Origin: Candidatus Sabulitectum sp.
Lineage (GTDB): Bacteria; Fermentibacterota; Fermentibacteria; Fermentibacterales; JCC-6
NCBI GenBank assembly: GCA_023139045.1
Contig: JAGLOJ010000038.1
Span: 46,969 to 110,968, forward strand
Reading direction: 5' to 3'
Length of the DNA: 64,000 nucleotides
This document shows, piece by piece, positions 26,417-34,923 of the stretch. The notes beneath the pieces were generated by a model. It did not search any database, was not told the DNA's origin, and saw only the letters and a program-made list of their open reading frames with translations. Position 1 is the first letter of the stretch; each line of letters starts with the position of its first letter. The position numbers and the translations under genes were made by a program.

Positions 26417-26854
26417 TTGAAATATACAGCCTTATGTAAGTTTGAGTTGTCGGCAGCTTCCAGGGCAGAAGCTATTATTGAGCTTCTGGATCTTTTTCCA
26501 GCAGGAGAAAAGTCCAGAGGGCTATTGGCTGGAGCTCTGGATGTGAGAGAAAAAGTTGGGGCTACGGTTGTTCACGACAGTATTGCGCTGCCCCATTGCA
26601 GAAGCATTCTTGTGGACAAGCTGACTGTTGTTGCGGGTAAATCGCAAACCGGTATTCCATGGCCGGAGAAAATGGTTAACACGGTTATTCTGTTTGTTTC
26701 TCCGGTGAAACCCAACTCACCTCAGGAGCATAACAAGTTTCTCAGTCACATCGCAGGTAAAATCAGAAAATCAGGAGATAAGATAGTCGCAGCCGGCAAT
26801 CAAGACGAGCTTCTCGACTTGCTGGGATTCCAGCACGTGGAGCAGGGAGAGTAG
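26417..26854 (+). CDS. PTS EIIA-like (fructose/nitrogen family) protein
   Basis: TTG 26417 is chosen over an upstream ATG because AAGGGAGA precedes it by about 7 nt and it gives the usual 145-residue length. The phosphorylation-site pattern of EIIA(Fru/Ntr) domains is present: VGATVVHDSIALPHCRS, with the phospho-acceptor histidine in ALPH. Such single EIIA domains regulate nitrogen or carbon responses. No EIIB/EIIC, HPr or EI gene is in the window, so a regulatory role is inferred. It abuts the zinc-ribbon gene (stop TAG then ATG). Confidence 0.8.
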   Translation: MKYTALCKFELSAASRAEAIIELLDLFPAGEKSRGLLAGALDVREKVGATVVHDSIALPHCRSILVDKLTVVAGKSQTGIPWPEKMVNTVILFVSPVKPNSPQEHNKFLSHIAGKIRKSGDKIVAAGNQDELLDLLGFQHVEQGE

Positions 26855-27208
26855 ATGGACAAACAGCTTGAAAAGTTGATCAGCCTTCATGACCTTGATG
26901 TAATGATTGCGGATCTGAACAGAAAAGATATCAGAAAACGGGAAACTGAGATGGGCCTTCATACAGAGGGGGCCCTTGAAGAGCTGAAGGAACTAAGGGA
27001 AGCATACTGCAGGAACATCGACAGAAAATGGCGCGGGTTGTACAATCAGCTGACCAGGCATTACGGGAATGCAGTAGTTCCTGCCCTCATGGGAAGATGT
27101 GCAGGATGTTTAACAAGACTGCCCACGGCAGTCTGTTCTGATCCTGAGAGAAATTTAAAAGTTCACACCTGCCCCACATGCGGGAGGATAATTTACTGGG
27201 CCGACTGA
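26855..27208 (+). CDS. Coiled-coil protein with C4 zinc ribbon
   Basis: The 117-residue product has an N-terminal coiled-coil (LEKLISLHDLDVMIADLNRK, then a basic helix) and a C-terminal zinc ribbon with C-x2-C (CAGC) and C-x2-C (CPTC) pairs, like the zf-RING_7 class. Such proteins are thought to act in nucleic-acid or Rnh-related contexts, but function is not established. It lies between the EIIA gene and guaB, on one operon. Confidence 0.7.
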   Translation: MDKQLEKLISLHDLDVMIADLNRKDIRKRETEMGLHTEGALEELKELREAYCRNIDRKWRGLYNQLTRHYGNAVVPALMGRCAGCLTRLPTAVCSDPERNLKVHTCPTCGRIIYWAD

Positions 27209-27230
27209 GGCCTCTCTTTCAGGAGGACAA

Positions 27231-28706
27231 ATGAACCCAAGAGAAGCACAGGAAGCACTTACCTTTGATGATGTTTTAATTTTGCCCGCCGATTCGAATG
27301 TGCATCCGGGGCAGGTGAGCCTTCATACTGAATTGTGTCGAAACATTGTTCTTAATATTCCGATTCTCAGCGCTGCTATGGATACAGTTACCGAGGCAGG
27401 AATGGCCATCGCCCTTGCACAGCAGGGGGGGATGGGCGTCATTCACAAGAATCTTACCATTGACGAGCAGGCGCAGCATGTGCGTTCTGTTAAGAGAGCG
27501 GAAAGTGGAGTGATTAATGAACCTATCACCCTCAAAGAGTCAGCCTTTGTTTCTGATGCATTCGAACTGGCTGAGAAAACAGGTGTTTCAGGGTTCCCGG
27601 TACTGAAGAACGGTAAGCTGTGCGGCATTCTAACCCACAGAGACTATCATTTTGAAGTCGATGGCTCTACTCCGATAATCAATCTGATGACAAGTATAGA
27701 GAAAATGGTTACTGCACCTGTCGGGACAAGCATTGAGGATGCACTTGTTTTGCTGAGACGACATCGTCTTGAAAAATTACCACTGGTCAGTGCAGATGGA
27801 CACCTTGCAGGTCTTGTTACCCTGAAGGATGCTCAGAAGGCAATGGAGTACCCCGAGGCATGTAAAGACAGCAGAGGGCGACTGAGAACAGCAGCAGCAG
27901 TCAGCGTGGGAGAACCTGCCATGACCAGAACTGATGCTCTTGTGGAAGCCGGAGTTGATTGTATTTTTATTGATACTGCTCACGGGCAGAGCAGGAGTGT
28001 TATAAAAACCACAGAAGCAATCAGGGCAAAGTACCCCGATCTGGCAATTGTTGCAGGCAATGTTGTTACCGCTGAAGCAACAGATATACTGATAAAATCC
28101 GGTGCTGATGCTGTAAAAGTAGGTGTTGGGCCAGGGTCTATCTGCACCACAAGAATCGTGGCGGGTGTGGGCTGTCCGCAGCTGACTGCCATCTTCGATT
28201 GTGCTGAAGCAGCTGGAAGACATGGGAAAAGGATCATCGCTGACGGCGGGATAAAGTATTCCGGAGACATCGTGAAGGCTCTGGCTGCCGGGGCAGCATG
28301 TGTTATGATTGGCAGCCTTTTTGCCGGAACTACAGAGAGCCCGGGCGAGGCGATAATCTACAAGGGCAGGAAATTCAAGACATACCGTGGAATGGGTTCA
28401 ATGGGTGCTATGAAAAAGGGCAGCGCAGACAGATATTTCCAGGATGCCTCCGTTGAAAAGAAGCTTGTTCCTGAGGGTATTGAGGGCATGGTGGCATTCA
28501 AGGGTCTCGTCAGTGATTACCTTATTCAGCTTACAGGAGGTCTCAGATCCGGTATGGGATATGTTGGAGCTTCAAGTATTCCAGAACTTTCGAAAAGGGC
28601 AAAATTCATCAGAATGACTTCCGCAGGTTTGCGGGAAAGCCATGCCCACGATGTAACGGTGACCAAGGAAGCACCGAACTACTCATCTGATGCCAGTGGA
28701 TACTGA
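27231..28706 (+). CDS. guaB: Inosine-5'-monophosphate dehydrogenase
   Basis: GuaB oxidises IMP to XMP, the committed step to GMP. AGGAGG precedes ATG 27231. The 491 residues include LTFDDVLILP, two CBS domains at about 95-205, the catalytic-cysteine loop GPGSICTTRIVAGVGCPQ, the IADGGIKYSGDIVKALAAGA block and the flap/C-terminal YRGMGSMGAM. It overlaps the kinase-like gene by 17 nt. Confidence 0.95.
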   Translation: MNPREAQEALTFDDVLILPADSNVHPGQVSLHTELCRNIVLNIPILSAAMDTVTEAGMAIALAQQGGMGVIHKNLTIDEQAQHVRSVKRAESGVINEPITLKESAFVSDAFELAEKTGVSGFPVLKNGKLCGILTHRDYHFEVDGSTPIINLMTSIEKMVTAPVGTSIEDALVLLRRHRLEKLPLVSADGHLAGLVTLKDAQKAMEYPEACKDSRGRLRTAAAVSVGEPAMTRTDALVEAGVDCIFIDTAHGQSRSVIKTTEAIRAKYPDLAIVAGNVVTAEATDILIKSGADAVKVGVGPGSICTTRIVAGVGCPQLTAIFDCAEAAGRHGKRIIADGGIKYSGDIVKALAAGAACVMIGSLFAGTTESPGEAIIYKGRKFKTYRGMGSMGAMKKGSADRYFQDASVEKKLVPEGIEGMVAFKGLVSDYLIQLTGGLRSGMGYVGASSIPELSKRAKFIRMTSAGLRESHAHDVTVTKEAPNYSSDASGY

Positions 28707-30348
28707 TCTTCTAGGGAGTTGCGGTCTTCGGTTTGAATCAGAAGTTTACTCTGATGGCAGTTACTCGCTCAGCCGCGTAGACTATCAGGGCAGAAAGCTG
28801 GTGGCAGAGGTTTCAGATACATCAGGAGCCTATCAGCACCGCTGGCCTTCAGTCGGGGGTTTGATTCCGCCGATATCTGCTCGTGACCTTCCGGGTCAGC
28901 AAAAGCTTGTACTTTTCGATGTTGGTGACGGAAAATTTCTTTGCGAAATAATATGCACTATTGGCCGGTTTTCTTCGGAAAAGGCTGTTGAGCTGACCAA
29001 AATGGTTTTGAGCATTCTATCCGACCTTCAGGCTGCAGGAATGATATGCGGTTACATTGGTCCAGAGATGTTCGTTTATCAGGGGTCTTCGATTGTTATG
29101 TTGGCGGGAAGGAGGGGAATTCCCGTATCTCCGTTTACAGCTCCAGAGGTACAGTCATCAAGACCATCGGATCCCAGAAGTGATGTTTCAGCCATAGGTT
29201 CGTTTCTCTTTCGTCTTGTTGCTGGAACAGATAACAGAGAAAAACAACTACTGCTCTGGCAGGAACTTACTACTGCTCTCCAGACAGCTATTCAGAACAT
29301 GGTCGCGTCTTCTCCTGTAAACAGACCCAATGGTTTGAGAGCTGTTCTGTCTATTCTTGAAAGTTTGGCAACGGAAGAGTCTGAACAGGTCAGTGAAGGA
29401 ATAATTTACGATGACTCCGGTTTTGTCAGACAGGAAAAGAAATCCAGGCCTTCCCGGAACCGCAAAAAGGTGTACTGGATAGCAGGTTCTGTTGTGGTTC
29501 TTTTACTGGCATTTGTCGCCTTTATATTCTCAGGTCCTCCGACTGATCCAGATACCGTAATTGAGACTGTTCCCCCGGAGGATGTTCAAGTGGAACCTGT
29601 CGAAGTCGTTTCACCGTGGATTGATACTGTTTCAGTAGAGGATACAGTTCTGTCTGATGTAGAGATTCCCATTGTGGATTCTGCCAGAATATGGGTTTCG
29701 AACTGTTCCGGAACCCCGGATCTGGAGCTTGCATTCAGGGCAGGTTCCGTGAGTGAGTACTCTTATGTATATCCTCTTTCAGGAACTACTAACCGTCGGT
29801 CTTCTCTGATACTGGCAAGACGATCGGATCCATCTATCCCGCTCGGAGAAACCCCTCTGGGTCAGGCGGTGTATCAAATCGCTGATACTTTGTTTGCTGT
29901 GAAACCTGTAGACCTGACCATCATGCTGGGCACCGACTTGAATTATTCGGGAATCAACAGCCACTTCCTGCATGAACCTGTTGCTCCAGCCGGTACCCTG
30001 TTCGTTGATGTCGTGAACCACGGAATTCAATATTCTCTCGATGGTATTGGTGCAGCAGCTTGGACAGCTGGCAGAATTGAGGGAAAATCATGCGAGATTA
30101 ATGGAACTGAATGGTTGATTGCCATATCTGATATCCGCGATGCTGATAAATTCAGTGAGGAAATTGGTATTCCCGAGGTACTGGATGAAACCCTTTTTCT
30201 TCACAAGGAAAGCAATCTTCCTGCCGGTTTCCTTGAAACACTTTTAAGGCAGTACTTTCAACCTCTTCCCGGCAGTTCAGAGTTCCCTCTGGAAACAATC
30301 CCCATTTCAGATATCCATATACTCATCAGCAGAACTTTCTCTGATTGA
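28690..30348 (+). CDS. Degenerate protein-kinase-like domain, one TM helix, LytR_C-like domain
   Basis: Residues 1-235 fit a eukaryotic-type kinase fold, with the C-lobe pattern TAPEVQSSRPSDPRSDVSAIG and a later RPNGLRAVL helix. The catalytic loop, normally HRDxKPxN, is GYIGPEMFV, and DFG is replaced by LAGR, so it should be inactive. A basic linker and a transmembrane helix (VYWIAGSVVVLLLAFVAFIF) precede an external region of about 220 residues. It shows a LytR_C-like core (IWVSNCSGTPDLELAFRAG, later VDLTIMLGTDLN), a fold often fused to cell-envelope proteins. It would sense or bind at the membrane (inference). Confidence 0.65.
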   Translation: MPVDTDLLGSCGLRFESEVYSDGSYSLSRVDYQGRKLVAEVSDTSGAYQHRWPSVGGLIPPISARDLPGQQKLVLFDVGDGKFLCEIICTIGRFSSEKAVELTKMVLSILSDLQAAGMICGYIGPEMFVYQGSSIVMLAGRRGIPVSPFTAPEVQSSRPSDPRSDVSAIGSFLFRLVAGTDNREKQLLLWQELTTALQTAIQNMVASSPVNRPNGLRAVLSILESLATEESEQVSEGIIYDDSGFVRQEKKSRPSRNRKKVYWIAGSVVVLLLAFVAFIFSGPPTDPDTVIETVPPEDVQVEPVEVVSPWIDTVSVEDTVLSDVEIPIVDSARIWVSNCSGTPDLELAFRAGSVSEYSYVYPLSGTTNRRSSLILARRSDPSIPLGETPLGQAVYQIADTLFAVKPVDLTIMLGTDLNYSGINSHFLHEPVAPAGTLFVDVVNHGIQYSLDGIGAAAWTAGRIEGKSCEINGTEWLIAISDIRDADKFSEEIGIPEVLDETLFLHKESNLPAGFLETLLRQYFQPLPGSSEFPLETIPISDIHILISRTFSD

Positions 30349-30373
30349 CAAACAGCCCCCGGAATGCTATATT
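30345..30373 (+). promoter_or_regulatory. Sigma-70-type promoter of the carD operon
   Basis: TTGACA (30345-30350) is separated by exactly 17 bp from TATATT (30368-30373). It sits 36 bp before the GTG start of the CarD-like gene and overlaps the 3' end of the kinase-like gene. It should drive the carD-hflX-hypothetical-flippase operon. Confidence 0.75.
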
Positions 30374-30408
30374 TCGCCTCAATTTCCATCAGGGAGGTAT
30401 GAGGCACA

Positions 30409-30906
30409 GTGCAGTATTTAATAGATGACAAAGTTGTCCATCCGTACCATGGCGCAGGTGTAATAACCGATATATGCATGAAGGATATTTCCGGCGAGAT
30501 GGTTGAGTGTGTAATTATCAGGTTGTCCGGTGGCAGAGCCGGAATTCTGCTTCCTGCCGACTCGGTTAACGAATCCGGTCTCCGTAGAGTATCCTCCAAG
30601 AAAGACATTGATTCAGCAATGAAAGTGCTGGCCACTGCGGGAGAAGAGTTACCCAAAGACTGGCGCAGAAGGATTGATGTTCTCAAGGAACGAGTCAGTT
30701 CAGGGGATCCACTGATAATTGCTACAGCCATAAGAGATGTTCTCGCAAGATCTTCTATTTCAAAAATGAATCCTTCCGAAAAAAGAGTTCTTAATGAAGC
30801 CGTTATTGTTTTTGCAGGGGAACTTTCTCTTGTTCGAGCAGTAACTTTGGACGAAGCCAAGAAACTCATTCATAAAAAGGTGTTGGGAAAGAAAAAAACC
30901 ACCTGA
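30409..30906 (+). CDS. carD: CarD family transcriptional regulator
   Basis: The 165-residue protein begins with the CarD/TRCF RNA-polymerase-interacting domain (DDKVVHPYHGAGVITDICMK) and continues with the helical DNA-binding domain (EELPKDWRRRIDVLKERVSS; LARSSISKMNPSEKRVLNEA). CarD stabilises open promoter complexes. Start GTG 30409 has GAGG 4 nt before; AGGGAGG is farther upstream. It overlaps hflX by 1 nt (TGATG). Confidence 0.85.
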   Translation: MQYLIDDKVVHPYHGAGVITDICMKDISGEMVECVIIRLSGGRAGILLPADSVNESGLRRVSSKKDIDSAMKVLATAGEELPKDWRRRIDVLKERVSSGDPLIIATAIRDVLARSSISKMNPSEKRVLNEAVIVFAGELSLVRAVTLDEAKKLIHKKVLGKKKTT

Positions 30907-32222
30907 TGTCCAACCATCAGACACTATTCCGATCTGTTACTGATGAGGAGCTGGAGCAAGTTCTACTTGTCTCCGTTGCCCTGAACGGCATGGATGTGGA
31001 CCCCTCCGCAGTTGCCGAGATGATCCGCCTGGTGGAAAGTGCCAGCGGCGAGGTTGTTCATCAGATCAGCCAGAAAAGAAACAGACCAGACGGTGGTTTT
31101 TTTGTTGGCAGGGGAAAAGCGGAAGAGATCGCGGCTGAAAGCGCAAATCTTGATCTCACCACAATTGTTTTTAATCACAACCTGAGTCCTGGTCAGGTGA
31201 ACAGGCTTGAAGAGATCACAAAGTGCAAGGTTATTGACAGAACAGAACTTATTCTCGCAATTTTTGCAGTACAGGCAAGAACTCCACAGGCGAAACTTAG
31301 AATTGAGCTGGCCCAACTTGGATATATGCTTCCCAGACTCTCTGGTATGTGGCACCATCTTGATCGTCTTGGTGCTGGAATTGGAACCAGGGGTCCCGGA
31401 GAAACTCAGCTTGAAGTAGACAGGCGCCGGGCCAGAACACGGATCTCTTCACTTGAGAGAAAACTTGAAGCCATTGATGCGGGAGCAAAGGTAAGACACA
31501 GCAGACGGGAAGGTATGTTTTCGGTTGCCATGGCAGGATACACCAATGCCGGCAAAAGCTCTCTATTGAACAGGTTATGCGATGCAGACGTGCATTCAGC
31601 GGATAGACTGTTTGCAACACTGGATACAACTTCAAGAAGACTGGAGCTGCCTGACGGTGGATCAGTCATTGTAAGTGATACTGTTGGGTTTATTGAAAAA
31701 CTTCCCAAGTCTCTGCTTTCAAGTTTCAGATCTACTCTGGACGTTGTGCGTGAAGCCGATCTGATTCTGCTGGTGGCAGATACTGCTGACGTCGATAAAC
31801 GTGCAAAAGCATCCACAGTTATAGAAACTCTTGAAAAAATAGGTGCTGGTTCTATTGACAGAATTACCGTATGGAACAAATGTGATCTTACAGAAATATC
31901 TGGAACTGAAGAGCTTGCAATATCTGCACTTACCGGAGAAGGTATTGACCGGCTTATTGAATTAGTGCAGAAGAAAAGGCGGCAAGCACTTGCATGGTGC
32001 AGAGTTAAGGTAAATATTTGCAATGGTGAATTGGAGTACTGGATAAGAAAAAACAGCATAGTGGATAGTTTTGTCAGAGACCATAATTCCGGCGCTGTTG
32101 AGATCGTTTGCGGGTTGTATCTGGGATTGAATCATCTGAGAAAAAAACTTGGTCGTCAGCATTCAGACTGGAGTGTTGTACCGCTGTTTGACCTCGATAA
32201 AATTCAGAAGGGAGTGCAGTAA
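30906..32222 (+). CDS. hflX: Ribosome-associated GTPase HflX
   Basis: HflX splits or rescues ribosomes, especially under stress. The 438 residues contain the N-terminal glycine-rich domain, with the segment VFNHNLSPGQVNRLEE and LAQLGYMLPRLSGMWHHLDR, the GTPase G1 loop AGYTNAGKSSLLN, DTVGFI (G3) and NKCD (G4). A short C-terminal domain follows. It shares a transcript with carD and overlaps the downstream gene by 1 nt. Confidence 0.93.
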   Translation: MSNHQTLFRSVTDEELEQVLLVSVALNGMDVDPSAVAEMIRLVESASGEVVHQISQKRNRPDGGFFVGRGKAEEIAAESANLDLTTIVFNHNLSPGQVNRLEEITKCKVIDRTELILAIFAVQARTPQAKLRIELAQLGYMLPRLSGMWHHLDRLGAGIGTRGPGETQLEVDRRRARTRISSLERKLEAIDAGAKVRHSRREGMFSVAMAGYTNAGKSSLLNRLCDADVHSADRLFATLDTTSRRLELPDGGSVIVSDTVGFIEKLPKSLLSSFRSTLDVVREADLILLVADTADVDKRAKASTVIETLEKIGAGSIDRITVWNKCDLTEISGTEELAISALTGEGIDRLIELVQKKRRQALAWCRVKVNICNGELEYWIRKNSIVDSFVRDHNSGAVEIVCGLYLGLNHLRKKLGRQHSDWSVVPLFDLDKIQKGVQ

Positions 32223-32653
32223 TGTCTACTGTTGGGAAGGCAATGGAGAGATTGTCTGGAAGGATGAGTACCCTTGATGATCTTTACCGGAGGGGAATAG
32301 TCACAGGAGATCTTCTGCGCAAACAGTTCAAGTCCCTGTTGAGTTCCAAAGACGCTCACTCCATCTTCATTGAAAATGTAGAGCCGGACAAAAAGGCAAT
32401 CAAGATACTGAGCCGTATTGAAGACCCTTCCGGGTGGCGTGATCTGTTTACAAAAAGCAGGGACCAGAGGCAAATTATTTTTTACAAAACCATTGAAGGT
32501 ATTATGGGTTCTGATGCCAATCAGCAGGAGCGGATACTGCGTATGCTTCAGCTTGCATGTCTTCCTTTTTATTCGGGATTTCTTCCTCTAAACACTGAGA
32601 ATAAGAAGATTTCTTCCGTAGTTAAACCAAGCAGAGTAAGTGTTTTAGACTAA
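32222..32653 (+). CDS. Conserved hypothetical protein in the carD-hflX operon
   Basis: A 143-residue soluble protein with helical, charged sequence (MSTVGKAMERLSGRM; DDLYRRGIVTGDLLRKQ). No cysteines except one, no signal peptide, and no domain I recognise. Its stop/start overlaps with hflX and with the flippase-like gene (TAATG in both) show it is translated as part of the operon. Confidence 0.65.
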   Translation: MSTVGKAMERLSGRMSTLDDLYRRGIVTGDLLRKQFKSLLSSKDAHSIFIENVEPDKKAIKILSRIEDPSGWRDLFTKSRDQRQIIFYKTIEGIMGSDANQQERILRMLQLACLPFYSGFLPLNTENKKISSVVKPSRVSVLD

Positions 32654-33660
32654 TGCTTAAAGGGTTTAAGGGTCGAATCATTGCGCTTGTCGGCGGTTTG
32701 TTCATTCTCGTTTCAATGTGGTTTCTTGGAAGATCCTTCCTTGTGGGGGTTCATGAAGCTGGCGGTATCGGAAATCTCCTTCATTTTAATGTTCCATTGT
32801 TTCTGATCGCATCGATTCTAATGGCTGTGCACTTGACTCTGGCAGGCTACACGTGGACTCTGGTCACAGGAACCGCCGGAGGGCATCTTGGGTTTCGGAA
32901 GGGTTTTTCAATACACTTTCTTTCCCAGGTTGGCAAGTACATTCCAGGTAAAGTATGGGCTGCAATGGGGAAATACTCTCTGAGCCGTAACAGTGGTCTT
33001 TCCACTGCTCAAACCGGGCAGGGTCTTGTTCTGGAAACTGTGTTTATTGTGCTTGGATGCCTGATTACCACACTTCCGCTTATTCCGTTAACTGCAAAAG
33101 ATACCGGTCTGGGTGCTGGTACGGGCATGGCAGTTGCTGCAGGGTTGTCGGTGGTTCTTCTTGCATCAATCCATCCTGCAGTATTTCAAAGACTCGCCGG
33201 TCTTGTAGCAAAGGCTATGAAATCCAGCAACTCACTCCGGGAGTGCAGTTTTTCTGAAATGTTGCGCATTCTGCCTGTTTACATTACTGTATTTCTTACT
33301 TTGGGTGGGGCTTACTGGCTGATGTGCCTTTCATTCGGATTGAGGATCCCATTTTTCCCCGGCGTATTCATCTATCCTGCTGCTATGGGTATCGGCTATC
33401 TTGCCATTTTTGCACCTGGCGGACTTGGCGCAAGGGAACTCACAACTGTCTGGCTGGTGCATCTGATTGTACCCGACTGTGATCCGGGACTTGCAGAGTT
33501 GACTGCCATAGTGGCAAGATTGTGGATTACAATTGGCGAGGCGATTGCCTTCGGGATTTCTTTTCCTCTTTATGGGGCAAGTCCCTCTTCTCTGAAAAAG
33601 ATACTCAGCGGAGGTGAATCATCTCACGGAGATGCTTTCCAGGGAGATGAAGGGCAGTAA
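32653..33660 (+). CDS. Flippase-like (UPF0104 / MprF N-terminal) membrane protein
   Basis: The 335-residue protein has about eight transmembrane helices. The family motifs are present: GKYIPGKVWAAMGKY after helix 2 and FAPGGLGARELTTVWLV near the C-terminus. This family covers lysyl-phosphatidylglycerol flippase-like (MprF N-terminal) and uncharacterised UPF0104 proteins, which move lipid-linked molecules. Substrate unknown. The 3' end overlaps the TldE gene by 42 bp on the opposite strand. Confidence 0.75.
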   Translation: MLKGFKGRIIALVGGLFILVSMWFLGRSFLVGVHEAGGIGNLLHFNVPLFLIASILMAVHLTLAGYTWTLVTGTAGGHLGFRKGFSIHFLSQVGKYIPGKVWAAMGKYSLSRNSGLSTAQTGQGLVLETVFIVLGCLITTLPLIPLTAKDTGLGAGTGMAVAAGLSVVLLASIHPAVFQRLAGLVAKAMKSSNSLRECSFSEMLRILPVYITVFLTLGGAYWLMCLSFGLRIPFFPGVFIYPAAMGIGYLAIFAPGGLGARELTTVWLVHLIVPDCDPGLAELTAIVARLWITIGEAIAFGISFPLYGASPSSLKKILSGGESSHGDAFQGDEGQ

Positions 33661-34923
33661 GTTCGTTCCAATCCTGTACTGCCTGCTTCCGACAGCGGTG
33701 ACTTTTGATAGTGCGTCATACACATTACCTGACAGAACGCAACCATCGCAGTAACCCTGGATTTCTCCTCTTCTGAACAGATAGACCCGACCGCAGTCCA
33801 GTGTAAAACTGCCTGATGCTGCATTACCTCCGCCTGCGGAGAGAATGCTGGTTACCAGAATGCCTGATCCTGTTTCCGTAAGGGTATTTACTGATCCTTC
33901 CATCGCTGGGTCAACGAGCAAATTGGTACACACCGGTTTTGAGTGCTCCCCCAGATTCCTGCCACTGCTTCCTGTAGATTTTACTCCACACTCGGCAGCA
34001 GATCCCAGGTCGTGGAGGAAACCGGTAAAAACCCCATCTTCGAACAAAGTTTTGTCTGCAGTGGGTATGCCTTCACTGTCAAATGGGGCAGAGGCAGCAC
34101 CACTGCTCAGCCTGGGCAGATCTCTGATGGTGAGTAAGTTCGCCAGAACCTGTTTCCCCTCCATAGTCGCCAGAGGTGAAGCTCCTTCGGCAAGGAGTTT
34201 GCCACTGACACCGGCTCTTACTGCCTGAAGAAGCAAAGAGAATGCATCGGGGGAGAATACTGCATTCTTCCGACCTGCCGCACTCAGTGGGTTGAGCCCA
34301 TCTGAGTGGATGGGAAGCATAAGCATGTCAAATACATCATTCATCAGAGGTAGTGAATCGGTTGTGTTCAAAGAGTAACCCGATTGAAGCAGCCCGGCAT
34401 CAGAAGGAAGAGTTACAGAAAAGCTGGAGGAGGCTGTTGTTTTGGAATATGATCCACTGAGTCCACAGGAGTTCATGATGATAAAAGAGTCCCTGCCCCA
34501 TTGTACTCTGGCTGAGAGAGTCGCTAATGGGTGAATCTCCTTTATCCTGGTTTGAACATCATTCAGATAGATGTGAACCTCATCATGGGTTAGTGAACTG
34601 AGGCCACTGGCCATGGTCACCTCTGATTCCGGAGAGTCTTCCGGAAAACTGAACAGGGCTGCCGGACCGTATCTGCAACTGCCAATCGCTTTGTCTACAA
34701 GGCGAAATGGATCGATGATGCCCCATTCCCCGGAAACCCCGAGTTTCCCGTTTCTTGCCATTCGAAGACCCCAGCCGGTTCTCTCGCCCGAGCCGGGTAT
34801 ACTACTTCCAGGAGTGAACTCAAGGCTTTTGTAGCAGCGTTTTATGCCAGTGACCTCCGCCTCCGTAGATACTTTTTCACAGGCAACCAGTATTTCCGAG
34901 CCAGTCATGAATGCTTCTCTCAT
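33619..34923 (-). CDS. TldE/PmbA-like metallopeptidase subunit
   Basis: The 434-residue protein matches the TldE/PmbA side of the TldD/TldE system, which degrades unfolded or modified peptides. It includes GWGLRMARNGKLGVSGEWG, GSYSKTTASSSFSVT and a C-terminal SGNVYDALSKVTAVGSRQY. It lacks the HExxxH zinc motif, as expected for the non-catalytic partner. Its ATG overlaps the tldD stop (TGATG). Confidence 0.85.
   Translation of the reverse strand: MREAFMTGSEILVACEKVSTEAEVTGIKRCYKSLEFTPGSSIPGSGERTGWGLRMARNGKLGVSGEWGIIDPFRLVDKAIGSCRYGPAALFSFPEDSPESEVTMASGLSSLTHDEVHIYLNDVQTRIKEIHPLATLSARVQWGRDSFIIMNSCGLSGSYSKTTASSSFSVTLPSDAGLLQSGYSLNTTDSLPLMNDVFDMLMLPIHSDGLNPLSAAGRKNAVFSPDAFSLLLQAVRAGVSGKLLAEGASPLATMEGKQVLANLLTIRDLPRLSSGAASAPFDSEGIPTADKTLFEDGVFTGFLHDLGSAAECGVKSTGSSGRNLGEHSKPVCTNLLVDPAMEGSVNTLTETGSGILVTSILSAGGGNAASGSFTLDCGRVYLFRRGEIQGYCDGCVLSGNVYDALSKVTAVGSRQYRIGTNLLPFISLESISVR

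Noticed and set aside
27777..28270. Long antisense frames inside guaB.
   Set aside because: They have no start signals or homology and mirror codon bias of the real gene; similar shadows occur in lpdA, cas9, subtilase and TonB genes.
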